From NCBI GenBank assembly GCA_033398695.1, contig CM065815.1:101212501-101276500 (forward strand): DNA of 64,000 nt. Reading direction: 5' to 3'. Position numbers and translations under genes: made by a program. Source of the stretch: Orobanche coerulescens (Eukaryota; Streptophyta; Magnoliopsida; Lamiales; Orobanchaceae). How positions within the stretch are numbered: the stretch's first letter is position 1; each line of letters starts with the position of its first letter. Below, piece by piece: positions 11,114 to 22,561 of the stretch. Under the pieces are notes generated by a model. The model was given only the letters and a program-made list of their open reading frames with translations, was not told the origin of the DNA and searched no databases.

Positions 11114-12544
11114 CATCGATCGAATGGCTTGGGGTGCCATCGGTTTAAGCACAATCTTCTTGCCTTTATCTCGTAATTCATATTCGTTACTCCTTCCTCG
11201 ATGCAAAACATCTCGGTCGAACATCCATGGTCGTCCCAAAAGTACGTGGCATGCGTCCATCGGGAGTACGTCACATAACACATCGTCTCCATATGATCCC
11301 ATGGTTAAGTTGACCCGTACTTGTCTCGTCACCTTCACTTTGCTTCCATCATCGAGCCAATGTAAAGCATACGGCCTCGGGTGAGCCGTAGTAGTTAGCC
11401 CGAGCTTGGTGACCATCTCGTTTGATGCTACATTCGTGCAACTCCCTCCGTCTATTATCAAGCTACACCACTTTTCTCCGACTTTGCATTTGGAATGAAA
11501 GATTTGGTCTCTTTGCTCCGTATCACTTGGAACGATTTTGGTATGTAGTGCTCGAAGCACTAGAGTAGTATCATATTCCGGAGCGTCATAAGTCTCGCAA
11601 TCCTCATTCTCTTCCTCGGCCTCCATGTTAAATACGTCACCAAGGCCTTCCTTCTCGTCCTCGACCAAAAGTTTGTCTCGGACCGCAAGAGCTTCTCTTA
11701 GTGTCACCACCCGTTTGTTCGGACATGCATTTTGGTAATGTCCGAATCCTTGACACTTGAAACATCGTACCTTCGCCAAACTTGTTTCTTTGGGTACGTA
11801 GGGAGTCTTAGGTGCCGTGACAGGGACATGACTTGGTGTGGTGCTTTTAGCACCCGAACTCGAACCGGCACTTGGATTCCCGAATTTGGAAGGAAATTCA
11901 GGTCTTGAAAACTTCAATTTATTTTGGGCTTCTATCTTTATGCATAGTCCACATAAAGTATCGAAATCTTCATATGGATATAACTCCACCGTGTTGGCTA
12001 TGTTTTTATTTAAGCCACGTAAAAAACGGGACATCTTTTGTTCTTCGTTTTCTTCTAGTTCTCCCATCAAGACCAAACTTTCGAACTCTTCAATATATTC
12101 ACCGACACTTAGTTTGCCTTGCATGAAGTCGGAAATCTTCCGGTATAAGGTTAACCGGTGTGATGATGGCACATACCTCTTACGAAGTTTTCTTTTTAAA
12201 GAATCCCACGAACGGATTTTTGCTTTTCCCTCCCGAGTTCTTCGCGTCTTTACTCCTTCGAACCAAAGAGAAGCACCCTTCCCTAACTTGAGAATTGCAT
12301 ATTTGCAACGTTTCTCGTCGTTAAGGTCTTTGAATTCGAACATGCGTTCAATTTTCCGTTCCCACTCCAAATAAGCTTCGGGATCGGTACCTCCAACGAA
12401 CTCCGGAAGTTCGTTTACTTTAAACTCATCCGCATGGTGTATTTGACGTGCGTCATCCCCGCGTCTTGCTTGCATACGTGGTTCTGGTAGACCGCTTAGT
12501 GCGTCCCGGAGTTTCATCAAGAAATCGGGATCGGAGAAATCCAT
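11114..12544 (-). pseudogene. gag-pol: Element B gag-protease half (477 codons open), severed by element A
   Basis: Start chosen at 12544 (MDFSDPDFLMKLRDALSGLPEP), which aligns with the start of F (MDLNDADFLAKLRDAL). A more upstream alternative start is not shared by the sisters. Gag: ELPEFVGGTDPEAYLEWERKIERMFEFKD and RSWDSLKRKLRKRYVP. Zinc knuckle: CFKCQGFGHYQNAC near 11728-11770. Protease: LIIDGGSCTN near 11440-11470. It then reads RGRSNEYELRDKGKKIVLKPMAPQAIRSMSS and is cut at the GAACT duplication. Unlike the other gag regions here it has no stop or frameshift over 477 codons. The continuation is at 4938. Confidence 0.92.
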
Positions 12545-12609
12545 AACAAGAATCAAGAGATAGTTTTGAACAAGAAATCTTCAATAAAATTGCCAAGGAA
12601 ATAGCATTG

Positions 12610-12625
12610 GGCTCCGATGCCACCA
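12610..12625 (-). other. Primer binding site of element B
   Basis: On the minus strand this reads TGGTGGCATCGGAGCC just after the 5' LTR. It is a diverged version of the initiator-Met PBS. The E1 fragment keeps the form TGGTATCGGAGCC at the equivalent place. Confidence 0.65.
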
Positions 12626-12626
12626 A

Positions 12627-13783
12627 TGATACGAATTACGTAATAAGATGAACGTAAATTCGCCGGAAAATGCAGCGGATATATTTTGTTACCTCACAAC
12701 ACTCGTATATGTGTAACACTCGTAAGATATAACCGAAAGTAGGGCAATTAGGCTTACATAAACAAGAACAATATGAATGATTTATTAAACTAGACCTATA
12801 GTTTGATAAGATAATCTTTTCTCAAGACCTATTGAGAATCGATTCGATTAAAACTCGAAAACACGTCGAATTATAACCAAGGTTTCGATGAAAAGCATTC
12901 ACCAAGAAAACACAAGTGTATTCTTATTTCTTCAACATACAATATCCAAAATGAAAGCATCAACAAGACTACTTATAGCATGGTAGTCTTCTTAGCAACT
13001 AAGGAATCAAACAAGATCACATGATCTTGAAATGAAAAACAAAACACAAGATAAAATACAAGGGAATCAAATCAAAGGGAGGGGGAATCACACAACAACA
13101 TGAATATAAGACACCCCACATAACATGCAAGTCTAATCATGACATGTGAGGGGAAGAAAAACAACAAAAAATAAAAAAAATCAGCAATAATGGCATTTCT
13201 TTGATGCCGGACACGGCCGTGCCCGATCGGCGGTCGCGGCGCGCGCATCGGCGGCGAGGGACTCGACCGTGTCGCCCGCACGGTCGGGTTGGTCGGACAC
13301 GGGAATTGCACTATCCGGAAGAGTGTGACTCGGCCGTGTCGCCCGGCACGGTCGGGTTGTGTCGGCTGCAGGCCGTGTCGGGCGACACGATCGGGTTCGA
13401 TCGGCAACGAGATTTCATTATCCAGACACCTCGGCGGGCCGTGTCGGATGACACGGCGGATTCGCCGGCGTGATCGGCGATTCAGCAATGATCGGCCAGT
13501 TTCGGCAGGTGGTGGTCGGCAGTGATCGGCCAGTTCCGGCAGGTGGTGAATTTTCCGGCCGGTGGTGATTTTTCCGGCAGTTCGTCCATTTTCCGGTCGA
13601 TTGTCGACCTTCCGGCATAGCATGACACGGGCCGTGTTATATGACACGGCTGAGACCGAGACTCCACGTCTTATGTCCGTTTTCTCGCCTAAATACGTAG
13701 TAGCCCGTGCATGGCGTGTAGTAAGGTCATTTATATCGATCCTTACTTCGTCTTCTTCGTTCATATCAAATGATTCCGTATCA
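12627..13783 (-). repeat. 5' LTR of element B (1157 bp)
   Basis: Pairs with 1005-2167. AT-rich parts agree almost base for base, for example both GC-poor flanks. The GC-rich block at about 13195-13600 differs from its partner by many small indels clustered at CTG, CAG and CCGG contexts. The right end CGTATCA is followed by TSD TTTTG (13784-13788). Confidence 0.93.
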
Positions 13784-13788
13784 TTTTG

Positions 13789-13984
13789 ACCCTTCACAGG
13801 CTTTTCTTCTCATGAGTATTATGTTGTTATTTACGATTTCTTTCTCGACCTTGCCACGAGAGTTATCTATGAGTATGTGTTGATGCGTTATGATTATGTA
13901 GTTCCGAACTCCTTTATATGATCTAGTATGATGATAATTACGGACCAATGAGAATGAACTAATGATGATTATGTACACCTCAGA
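13789..13984 (+). other. Untranslated leader of element C
   Basis: 196 bp without an ORF or recognisable motif lie between the right TSD of B and the gag ATG of C. No PBS is seen. Confidence 0.5.
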
Positions 13985-15070
13985 ATGCCACCCAGAAGAG
14001 AAAGAAGGAGAGGAGGACATGAACGCGCCCCTACACCACTTCCTCCTCCACCACAACAGGCTATTGAAGAGCTTTTCCTCAAGCAGAATCCCCCTACTTT
14101 CAATGGGTCAGGAAACCCGAGCGATGCTGAGCTTTGGGTTAGAGCTATGGAACGAATTTTTAACTTCCTAAGGTGTACCAACCAAGAGCGTCTTTCTTGT
14201 GTGATCTTCCAACTCACTGGATCTGCAGACTTCTGGTGGGAAGCGCGCAGGAAGATCCTAACGGCTGAGCAACTGGAAAACTACTCTTAGGAGGAATTCA
14301 AGGAGTTACTGTATGACAAGTATGTTCCAAAAACCTTCAAGGTCAAGAAGGAAGCTGAGCTCTATAATCTGAAGCAAGGAAGGATGTCATTGACCGAGTA
14401 TGATAGAATGTTTTGTGAGTTATCAAGGTATGCTCCAGACTAAGTTGATTCGGATGAGAAGCTGGCAGGAAAATTTAGATCAGGACTGAGACATGAGATA
14501 GGCATGTCCCTAGCTAGCCATGGAAGGCTGAGCTACACTGAATCGCTGAACAGAGCTCTGGATATTGAGGCAGCAATGCCAGAAGAGAAGCGAGCACCCA
14601 CAGTTACACCACCACCCACTCAGACAAATTCCCACGATTATAAGGGGAAGCGTAAGTGGGAAGGACGAAACAATGGTGGCAATGGGAATAGCCAGGCTAA
14701 CAGGAAGCCGTGCAGGGAAACATATCTCATGGACAGCCTCAGGCTCATGGAGGCAACAACCAGGGACGGCAGATGGTTCCTACTCAGGGAGGCAATATTC
14801 AGGGAGGAGTTGCAAACCCCGTATATCCTAATTGTAACCAGCAGCATCATGGTGCCTGTCTGTTGGGCACTGGAAGTTGTTACACGTGTGCTCAGAAAGG
14901 CCATATCATGAGAAATTGTCCTAAGCAGCAGCAGCATCAGGGAGAGAGACCAAACCACCAGGGTCAACCCCAGCCACTGAGAGCAATACAAGGACAGCCG
15001 CAACTGCCGCCAGCACCTAAACAGCAGAATCAGAGTGCTAGGTCGTATGCCATCAATCAGAAGCAACCCA
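13985..15070 (+). pseudogene. gag-pol: Element C gag with zinc knuckle, broken
   Basis: Starts MPPRRERRRGGHE at 13985. The capsid-like core reads NPPTFNGSGNPSDAELWVRAMERIF, then FWWEARRKIL, then LYNLKQGRMSLTEYDRMFCELSRYAP, the usual chromovirus gag pattern. One zinc knuckle, [14 protein letters not shown], lies at 14878-14919. Breaks: TAG at 14288-14290, TAA at 14442-14444, and a frameshift in the Asn/Gly-rich linker around 14700-14720, after which the frame of ORF 14710-15981 takes over. The basic N-terminus is typical of the lineage. Confidence 0.85.
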
Positions 15071-17300
15071 AGAAGGATAAGGGTAACTTGGCAGGTATGG
15101 TCAAACTTCTTAACCGACCTGTAATTGTTTTGTTTAATACTGGAGCATCGCATTCATTTATTGCTAGAGCATGTGTGGATAATCTTAGTATTATACCGGA
15201 ACGTGCTAGTCATGTCATGAGAGTATCTTCACCACCAGGAGGAATTTCAACTACCACGCATGTTTGTTCTAATCTGGAATTAGAACTCGGGAATCTTAAA
15301 GTGGTAACTAATAATCTGAATGTTATGACGATGTGGGATGTTGATGTAATCCTAGGAATGGATTGGTTAGGTGAGAATTATGCCATAATTCTTTGTTATG
15401 AGAGGAAAATTTCCTTCCGACCACCGGGAAAGGAGCCCACATACTTTCACGGCATAAAAATGGGTAGAGGATCACCCGTTATCTCTGCTCCACAAGCCAA
15501 GAAGATGATGAGAAAGAAGGATTGCCAGGCTTTCCTTGTTTACCTTAATGCAGAAGCTGGAGAAGAGCAGACTATAGGAGAGGTGCCAATTGTGCGGGAA
15601 TTCGAGGATGTTTTCCCAGAAGTGTTACCGGGTTTACCACCAGATCGACAAGTGGATTTCAACATCGACCAGGAGCCAGGGTCAGCCCCAGTGTCGAAAG
15701 CACCATATAGGATGGAACCGAAGGAACTGCAAGAACTTAAGATCCAACTGCAAGAGCTATTGGATTTAGGTTTCATTAGACCGAGTGTTTCTCCATGGGG
15801 AGCACCTATCCTTTTTGTGAAAAAGAAGGACGGTACACTGAGAATGTGTATAGATTACAGGGAGCTGAACAAGCTCACACTCAAGAACAAGCATCCTCTG
15901 CCAAGGATAGATGACTTGTTTGACCAACTCAAGGGAACAACTATGTTTTCTAAGATAGACCTTAGGTCTGGGTATCATTAACTGAAGATTCGACCAGAGG
16001 ATATACCCAAGACAGCTTTCCGAACAAGATATGGACACTATGAGTTTATAGTCATGCCATTTGGATTAACTAATGCCCCTGCAGTATTCATGGATCTTAT
16101 GAACAGAGTTTGCCACCCGTACTTGAATAAGTTTGTATTGGTATCATAGATGATATTCTCATCTACTCTAGAAATGAGAAAGAGCATGAAGAACATCTCA
16201 GGATAGTGTTGGAAACACTGAGAACAGAGAAACTCTTTGCCAAATTCAGTAAGTGCGAATTTTGTTTGAAAGAAGTAATATTTCTTGGGCACAGCTAAAG
16301 TGGAAGCAGTACGTGATTGGAAGTCACCAACCAATCCTAATGAGATTAAGAGTTTCTTGGGTCTAGTTGGGTACTATCGAAGGTTCATCGAAGGATTTTC
16401 CAAGATTGCTAAACCAATGACACAACTTTTGCGGAAAGGAATTAAGTATTTATGGATGGATGAATGTGATGAGAGTTTTTAGGAACTCGAGAGGAGATTG
16501 ACTACTGCGCCAGTTTTAGCAGTACCAGAAGCGAACAAGGAGTATGTGGTTTACACGGATGCTTCTAAGAATGGGCTAGGTTGTGTATTGATGCAAGATG
16601 GGAAAGTGATAGCTTACACATCAAGACAACTTAGGCCGCATGAGGTGAATTATCCTACATATGATTTGGAACTAGCTGCAGTTCTGCACTAATTAAAGAT
16701 ATGGAGGCATCACCTTTATGGGGTAAGATCTGAAATTTTCACGGATCACAAGAGTTTAAAGTACTTTTTCGAGCAGAAGGACTTGAATATGAGACAAAGA
16801 AGGTGGCTCGAATTGGTAAAGGATTATGATTGTGGTATTAAGTATCACCCCGGCAAGGCTAATGTGGTAGCAGATGCCTTGAGTCGTAAGACTCAATCGC
16901 AATTAGGATACCTACTTACCACAGAAGGGGATCTAATCCAAGATTTTGAAGGAATGAGTTTAGAGGTGGTTCATCCACCAGAAACGATAATGGGTCGTGT
17001 CGCGACGTTAGTGACGACACCAGATCTGAAAGGACGAATAGTGAATGCGCAAAGGAGAGATGAAACATTCGAGAAACTACGTATGAGAATCAGATCAGAT
17101 AACCCAGGAAGTTACCGCGAAGCGGCTGATAACGAAATTATATTCAAAGATAGAATATGTGTCCCACATGATGAGGAATTAAGGAATGAGATTATGAGTG
17201 AGGCTCATGATACTCCCTATACCGCTCACCCCGGGAGTACCAAGATGTACCAAGACCTGAAGAGAAATTTCTGGTGGGACGGTATGAAACGGGATGTAGC
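15071..17300 (+). pseudogene. gag-pol: Element C pol (protease to N-terminal integrase), broken and severed by element D
   Basis: Protease reads [11 protein letters not shown]: the catalytic Asp codon is replaced by AAT (Asn) at 15136-15138, consistent with a GAT-to-AAT change. [30 protein letters not shown], then a TAA at 15979-15981 and [18 protein letters not shown]. The FIDDILIYS box is disrupted by a frameshift at about 16141-16155. A small deletion after FLGH (about 16293) removes part of the thumb. RNase [18 protein letters not shown] (about 16553). Stops occur at TAG 16480-16482 and TAA 16690-16692. Integrase zinc region: [23 protein letters not shown]. It ends at the TSD GTAGC and continues at 26168. 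Confidence 0.88.
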
Positions 17301-19331
17301 TGTAACACCCCCAAGACGATCGGGGCATATTACAGCGCCGTGGACCCCACACTGTGGAATCCACCAGGCTAACGTACCAACAAGACATTCAACAACGACA
17401 TACAATCATCAACAAAACGACAATTCAATTAAAAGACTACAATCCGACAAATAAAATCTGACATCAAATCCATTTCCCAAAACGGGAACACAACATTAAC
17501 AATTTTAAAAAAAAGAAGTACTCGAGTACTTAACCACTTTCATAAAATAGAATTCTCCAAAACAAGACATCAAAATAAATGACAGGACAGAACACCAATA
17601 ATCAACTACTGGACAGTATCATGCTTGCCCATCATCCTCATACGGCTCGAGTGCTCGCTTATCTCCAAGACCTGTACCTGAAATACAAAAGTATTTCCCC
17701 CATTTAAGGGGTTAGCGACAACTGCTAGTGCAAGTACAATCCATTTGAACTACATTCTAATCAGATGATTATATGCACCAAAAATCATTTTTAGAAATCA
17801 TTTATATTCCGGAATATTTACGATGCACAAGCACAAAACACATTTTCTCCAACAAAACAATTCAAAGTTAACCTTGGTACGAGACTCACGGCCACCGTAC
17901 CCCACAGAGCCCCGTCGGACATCCCTGGGTGGTTAACCACAGTTCGTGATACGCACACACATGGCAATACGTAACCCTAGAGGCCCCGTCAGACTGTCCC
18001 TAGGTGAACATACACATATCCATCCACAACAACCACGAATAGCCATAATTCAAATACTAGAACATGTAAACAAATGTAAAGTACTTGCCTTTGAGACATT
18101 CTTGAAGAATCGGAAATGAAATACGACTACGAACGGTCTGGGTGGAAAACGATTGGAATACACCCATAACCCCGATTATAAACTACGATAATGAACGATC
18201 AATCGATACGGGCGAGGGTTTATGGAAAATCTCCTCGTATCAACAATTCACGGATTAATTCGAGGAAAATGGATTGGGAATCACCCAATAACAACAATCG
18301 GTAAGAAAGTTCGCAACATACATGAGCAATTCGGAATCAATCACGAAAAACCCCGAAAAACCCCCAAATTAGACGAGTTAGGGTTCCTGAAGAAAATACC
18401 TTGGATTCGGACGATGGAGGATGATTACGTTGATGGTAATATGCTAACACGATTCTACGGTGATGGAACACGAAGAATTCTCCGACCAAAACTGAAGGGA
18501 ATCGCCCGCTGGAGTCGCCCCGTGAAGAAAACGAAAGTAAACAGTGAAAAATGCTGTTTCTGAACTGCCGCTGATCTATTTAAACTGCATAGTTAGCGCA
18601 CGCTAACTAACACAAGTAGCGCGCGCTAACGGGGCTTATAAACAGTCCAGAAGCTACTGCCCGACGTCGCTAGCGTGCGCTAGACATGCTTAGCGCGTGC
18701 TAAATACCACTCGATAGCGCACGCTAACAACAACTAGTTAGCGTAAGCTAACTGCTCATCGATAGCGCACGCAAGGGAATAAGGAGTAGCGTGCGCTACC
18801 CACGCAGTGATTCAAGATCGCTCGGATCGCAGATCTGACGCCGCCGAAGGTACAAAACTCGAAACGCATGATAAGGCCAGAATCCAGAAATATAAACACG
18901 AAGTAAACAAGACAACAGAGGTAAGCGCTGAAAGGAAATACAATTCCGACCACCGGAGGGTCCGTAATACGACAACGAAAATGAGATTCCCTAAACTTAT
19001 AGGAAATTACAAAAATGGCCCAAGTGCCCGAAAATCACGAAACGACATCGGATTTACAAACCGAAAGTCTCAACATGACCAACTCAACCATACAAACTTG
19101 CACAAACCAAGAAACAACAAAAACGAACGAGTTTTACGAGAATCGAACGTTCATACGGCAAAACATGTCATAAAACGAAATTACGTGAAAACATCTCCAA
19201 AACTCGTCCAAATGGAAAAACTCCAAGAATAAAGTAGATTCACAATGTCGAAACGTTTACAAGCGAGTCGATAAAAATAGACATACACCAAAAATGGAAA
19301 CTGCTAAGAATGGAAAGTTACGGATATTACA
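17301..19331 (-). repeat. 3' LTR of element D (2031 bp)
   Basis: In sense (minus) it starts TGTAATATCCGTAAC and ends GGGGGTGTTACA. Compared with the right LTR it lacks about 53 bp near 18152 (present at 24919-24972) and has scattered small differences. It contains an array of near-palindromic TAGCGC motifs (18591-18800) and a TATA-like element on the minus strand (TTTATAAG, about 18635-18642) inside that array. Confidence 0.93.
18591..18800. repeat. Array of eight near-palindromic TAGCGC..GCTA motifs
   Basis: Eight units of 12-16 bp: GTTAGCGCACGCTAAC (18592), the perfect palindrome TAGCGCGCGCTA (18617-18628), CTAGCGTGCGCTAG (about 18670), TTAGCGCGTGCTAA, ATAGCGCACGCTAAC, GTTAGCGTAAGCTAAC, ATAGCGCACGC and GTAGCGTGCGCTAC (18786-18799). 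They are spaced about 20-40 bp apart around a TATA-like motif. The right LTR keeps the array at 25419-25626. Confidence 0.85.
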
Positions 19332-19347
19332 TTCTCCCCCTCTAAAA
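19332..19347 (-). other. Polypurine tract of element D
   Basis: On the minus strand an A/G run (TTTTAGAGGGGGAGAA) ends directly at the TG of the 3' LTR. Confidence 0.85.
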
Positions 19348-19366
19348 TAAAGTTTCGTCCTGAAAC

Positions 19367-22300
19367 TTAAGAATCAAAAAGCTCGGGGTGCCTCGAACGC
19401 ATATCCTCCTCTAACTCCCACGTCGCTTCTTCTAGTCCATGCCTCGACCATTGCACCTTAACCAAAGGAATAGTTTTGTGCCTTAACTGTTTGTCTCGAC
19501 GCTCCAAAATTCTGACGGGCCTCTCCTAAAACGTAACGTCCTTCTCGATCTCCACGTCTCCAAAATCAATAATGTGGGACGGTTCCAGAACGTACTTCCT
19601 CAACTGGGAAACGTGAAATACACTATGAACATGACTCAGCGACGGATGTAAAGCCAAACGCTATGCCAACTCACCGACTCTCTCCAATATCTCGAAAGGC
19701 CCAATATACCTCGGGCTGAGCTTTCCCTTTTTCCCAAAACGGAAATCTCCCTTCGATGGAGACACTCTCAACAGAACATGATCTCCCACTGCAAACTCCA
19801 AAGGTCGACGCCTAACATCCGCATAAGACTTTTGTCGACTCTGAGGAGCCAACATTCTCTTTATAATCAACTCAACTTTCTCCCTCATCTCTAACACAAG
19901 GTCTGGCTCAGTGCCAACTAGATCGGACGGCTCATCCCAACATATTGGTGATCGGAAACATCGTCCATAAAGTGCCTCATACGGTGCCATCTTAATCGAC
20001 GCGTGCCAACTATTACTATACGCAAACTCAATCAAGGCTAGATGCTCCTCCCAGTCACTACTCCAGTCTAACGCACACGCGCGTAACATATCCTCGAACG
20101 TCTGAATGGTACGCTCGGACTGTTCGTCGGTCTGAGGGTGGAAATATGTACTTAAACGCAAATGTGTCCCCAATGCCTTATGTACCGCCTACCAGAAATG
20201 CGATACAAACCGGCCATCTCTGTCCTTGGCAAGTTCGTGACAAAATCTATGGAGATATCCTCCCACTTCCATTCTAGGACGGGAAGTGGTTTCAACAACC
20301 TGGCTGGCCGCTGATGCTCGATTTTGACTTGCTGACAAGTCAAACACTTAACCACAAACTGAATTACCTCATTCTTCATGTCGTTCCACCAAAATTTTTT
20401 CCTCAAATCCTTATACATTTTACTCGAGCCCGGATGGACTGAGTAAGGCGACGCGTGAACCTCTCTCATAATATTCTGGCTCAATTCCAAGTCGTTCGGA
20501 ACACAAAGATGACCTTGGAATCTCAACACACCATCCTCATGTATCACGAATCCCGGGGATTTCCCCTTCTCCACATTCTCTCGAAGCTGGACAAACATCG
20601 GGTCCTCTAACTGTCCCGACTTGATGTCGTCGACTAAAGACGACGAAATCTCAAGTGCACGCAACTGCCCGTAACTCTATGGTAGCACAATCTCAATGCT
20701 CAACCTGATAAACTCTCCCTGAAGTCCCGACTGAGCCGTAAGCAACTCAAGCGCCCGAAGTGATACCGATTTCTGGCTCAAGGCATCTGCTACTACATTA
20801 GCCTTACCCGGATGATAAAGGATCTCGAGATCGTAATCCTTAATCAACTCCAACCATCTCCTCTATCTCATATTAAGCTCTTTCTGCGTGAAAATGTACT
20901 TCAAGATCTTGTGATCGATGAAAATCTGACACGACGAGCCATACAAGTAATGACGCCAGATCTTCAACGCAAATACAACTGCGGCCAACTCAAGATCATG
21001 CGTAGGGTAATTCAACTCATATGGTTTCAACTGATGGGAAGCGTAGGCAATTGTCCTCCCGTGATGCATAAGTACACATCTGAGCCCTTGGCCCGAAGCA
21101 TCACTAAAAACTGAGAAACCCTCATTACCACTCGGTAAAGCCAGAACAGGAGCAGTCGTCAACCGCTTCTTCAACTCCTCAAAACTATTCTGCCTCTCAT
21201 CGGTCCACACAAACTTCTTTGACTTCTGTAACAACTGAGTGAGCGGTCGAGCGAGTTTAGAGAAAACTACAGACCTCCTTCACGTTCTTGGGCGGTGCCC
21301 AATCCAACACTGCCTCTACTTTATGTGGGTCCACACGAACGCCCTCGGCCGAGATCACATGACCGAGAAACATAACCTCCCGTAACCAAAACTCACACTT
21401 TGAGAACTTCGCAAAAAGATGCTGAGTTCTCAAAATATCTAACACTAAATGCAAATGACGGGCGTGCTCCTCCTCGCTCCTCGAGTAAATCAGGACGTCA
21501 TCGATAAAAACGACTACACACTTATCGAGGTACTCGATAAAGACTTTGTTCATAAGATGCATGAACACGGTTGGGGCATTGGTTAGCCCAGAAGGCATAA
21601 CCACAAACTCGTAGTGACCGTATCTCGTCTGAAAGGCCATCTTCAGAATATTGGTATCCTTCACTCGGAGCCGATAATACCCCGATCTCAAATCAATTTT
21701 CGAAAACACGGTTGCTCCTTGCAATTAGTCGAACAAATCATCAATCCTGGAGAGCGGATACTTGTTTTTGATGGTCACTTTGTTCAACTCTCGGTAGTCG
21801 ATACACAAACGAAGTGACCCATCCTTCTTCTTCACAAACAGGACTGGTGCGCCCCAAGGTGAAGTGCTCGGTCGAATATACCCCACGTCTAGCAACTCTC
21901 CCAACTGTTTCTTCAACTCAAGCATCTCGGCAGGCGCCATACGATATGGCGTCTTAGAAATCGGTGTTGCACCCGGCTCTAAATCGACGGTAAACTCAAC
22001 TTCTCGGTCCGGCGGCAAACCCGGCAACTCGTCTGGAAAGACGTCAGGATACTCACACACTACTGGAATAGACGAGAGCTCGACTCCCCCTTCTTCCGAT
22101 CTCAAAGCGTAACACCAATAACCCGTGCAACCTCCTCGAAGAAGCCTCACCGCCCTCAAGGCGCTGATCAGGAGTCTCTGGCTACTCCGTTTACGCCCCA
22201 CAAAATAATGCTCGGTACCGTCAGAGGCTAACATCGAAACGGTCCTCGTTCTATAATTCATGATCGCCCCATGACGGTCCAGCCAATCCTCACCCAGAAT

Positions 22301-22561
22301 CAAATCTTCATCTCTAATATCTACCGCAATCAGGTTAGAAGGCCAAACCCTCCCCGCGATACTCACTGGAAAATCTCTAATCTCACGATTCCCCACGATG
22401 CTATCCCCACTGGGCAATTTAACAACAAATGGTTCACACGCAACTAGGCAATCAATATGCAGACGACGCACATAATCCATAGATATGAAAGAATGCGTAG
22501 CACCAGAATCGAATAATACGGAAATAGGATGGTCAAGGATGTGAACGGTACCTGTAGCCAC
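19367..22561 (-). pseudogene. gag-pol: Element D pol with chromodomain, broken
   Basis: Protease: [13 protein letters not shown] near 22500. [47 protein letters not shown] and the catalytic FIDDVLIYS near 21490-21515. RNase [12 protein letters not shown] near 21100. Integrase zinc region: HPGSSKMYKDLRKKFWW...CLTCQQVK. After TNLPR the sequence jumps to an SDRDGRF-type stretch, so about 150 bp of the catalytic core are missing, including the first catalytic Asp. The C-terminal end has YIGPFEILERVG and HVHSVFHVSQLRKYV, then the chromodomain (PLVKVQWSRHGLEEATWELE) before TAA 19367-19369. Other breaks: TAA near 21725, a frameshift near 21240-21257, and TAG near 19661. Confidence 0.9.

Larger units (their letters stand above)
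1005..13783 (-). mobile_element. Element B: CRM-like Ty3/gypsy retrotransposon, interrupted by element A
   Basis: Two LTRs (1005-2167 and 12627-13783) begin TGATACG and end CGTATCA, and are flanked by the perfect 5-bp TSD TTTTG (1000-1004 and 13784-13788). The coding strand is minus: PBS and gag at the right, integrase at the left. Element A plus one TSD copy (4939-11113) interrupts pol. Subtracting it gives about 6.6 kb of native B. The gag-PR half is open for 477 codons, whereas the RT-INT half has several breaks. B lies in the leader of element C, so it is younger than C and older than A. Confidence 0.95.
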
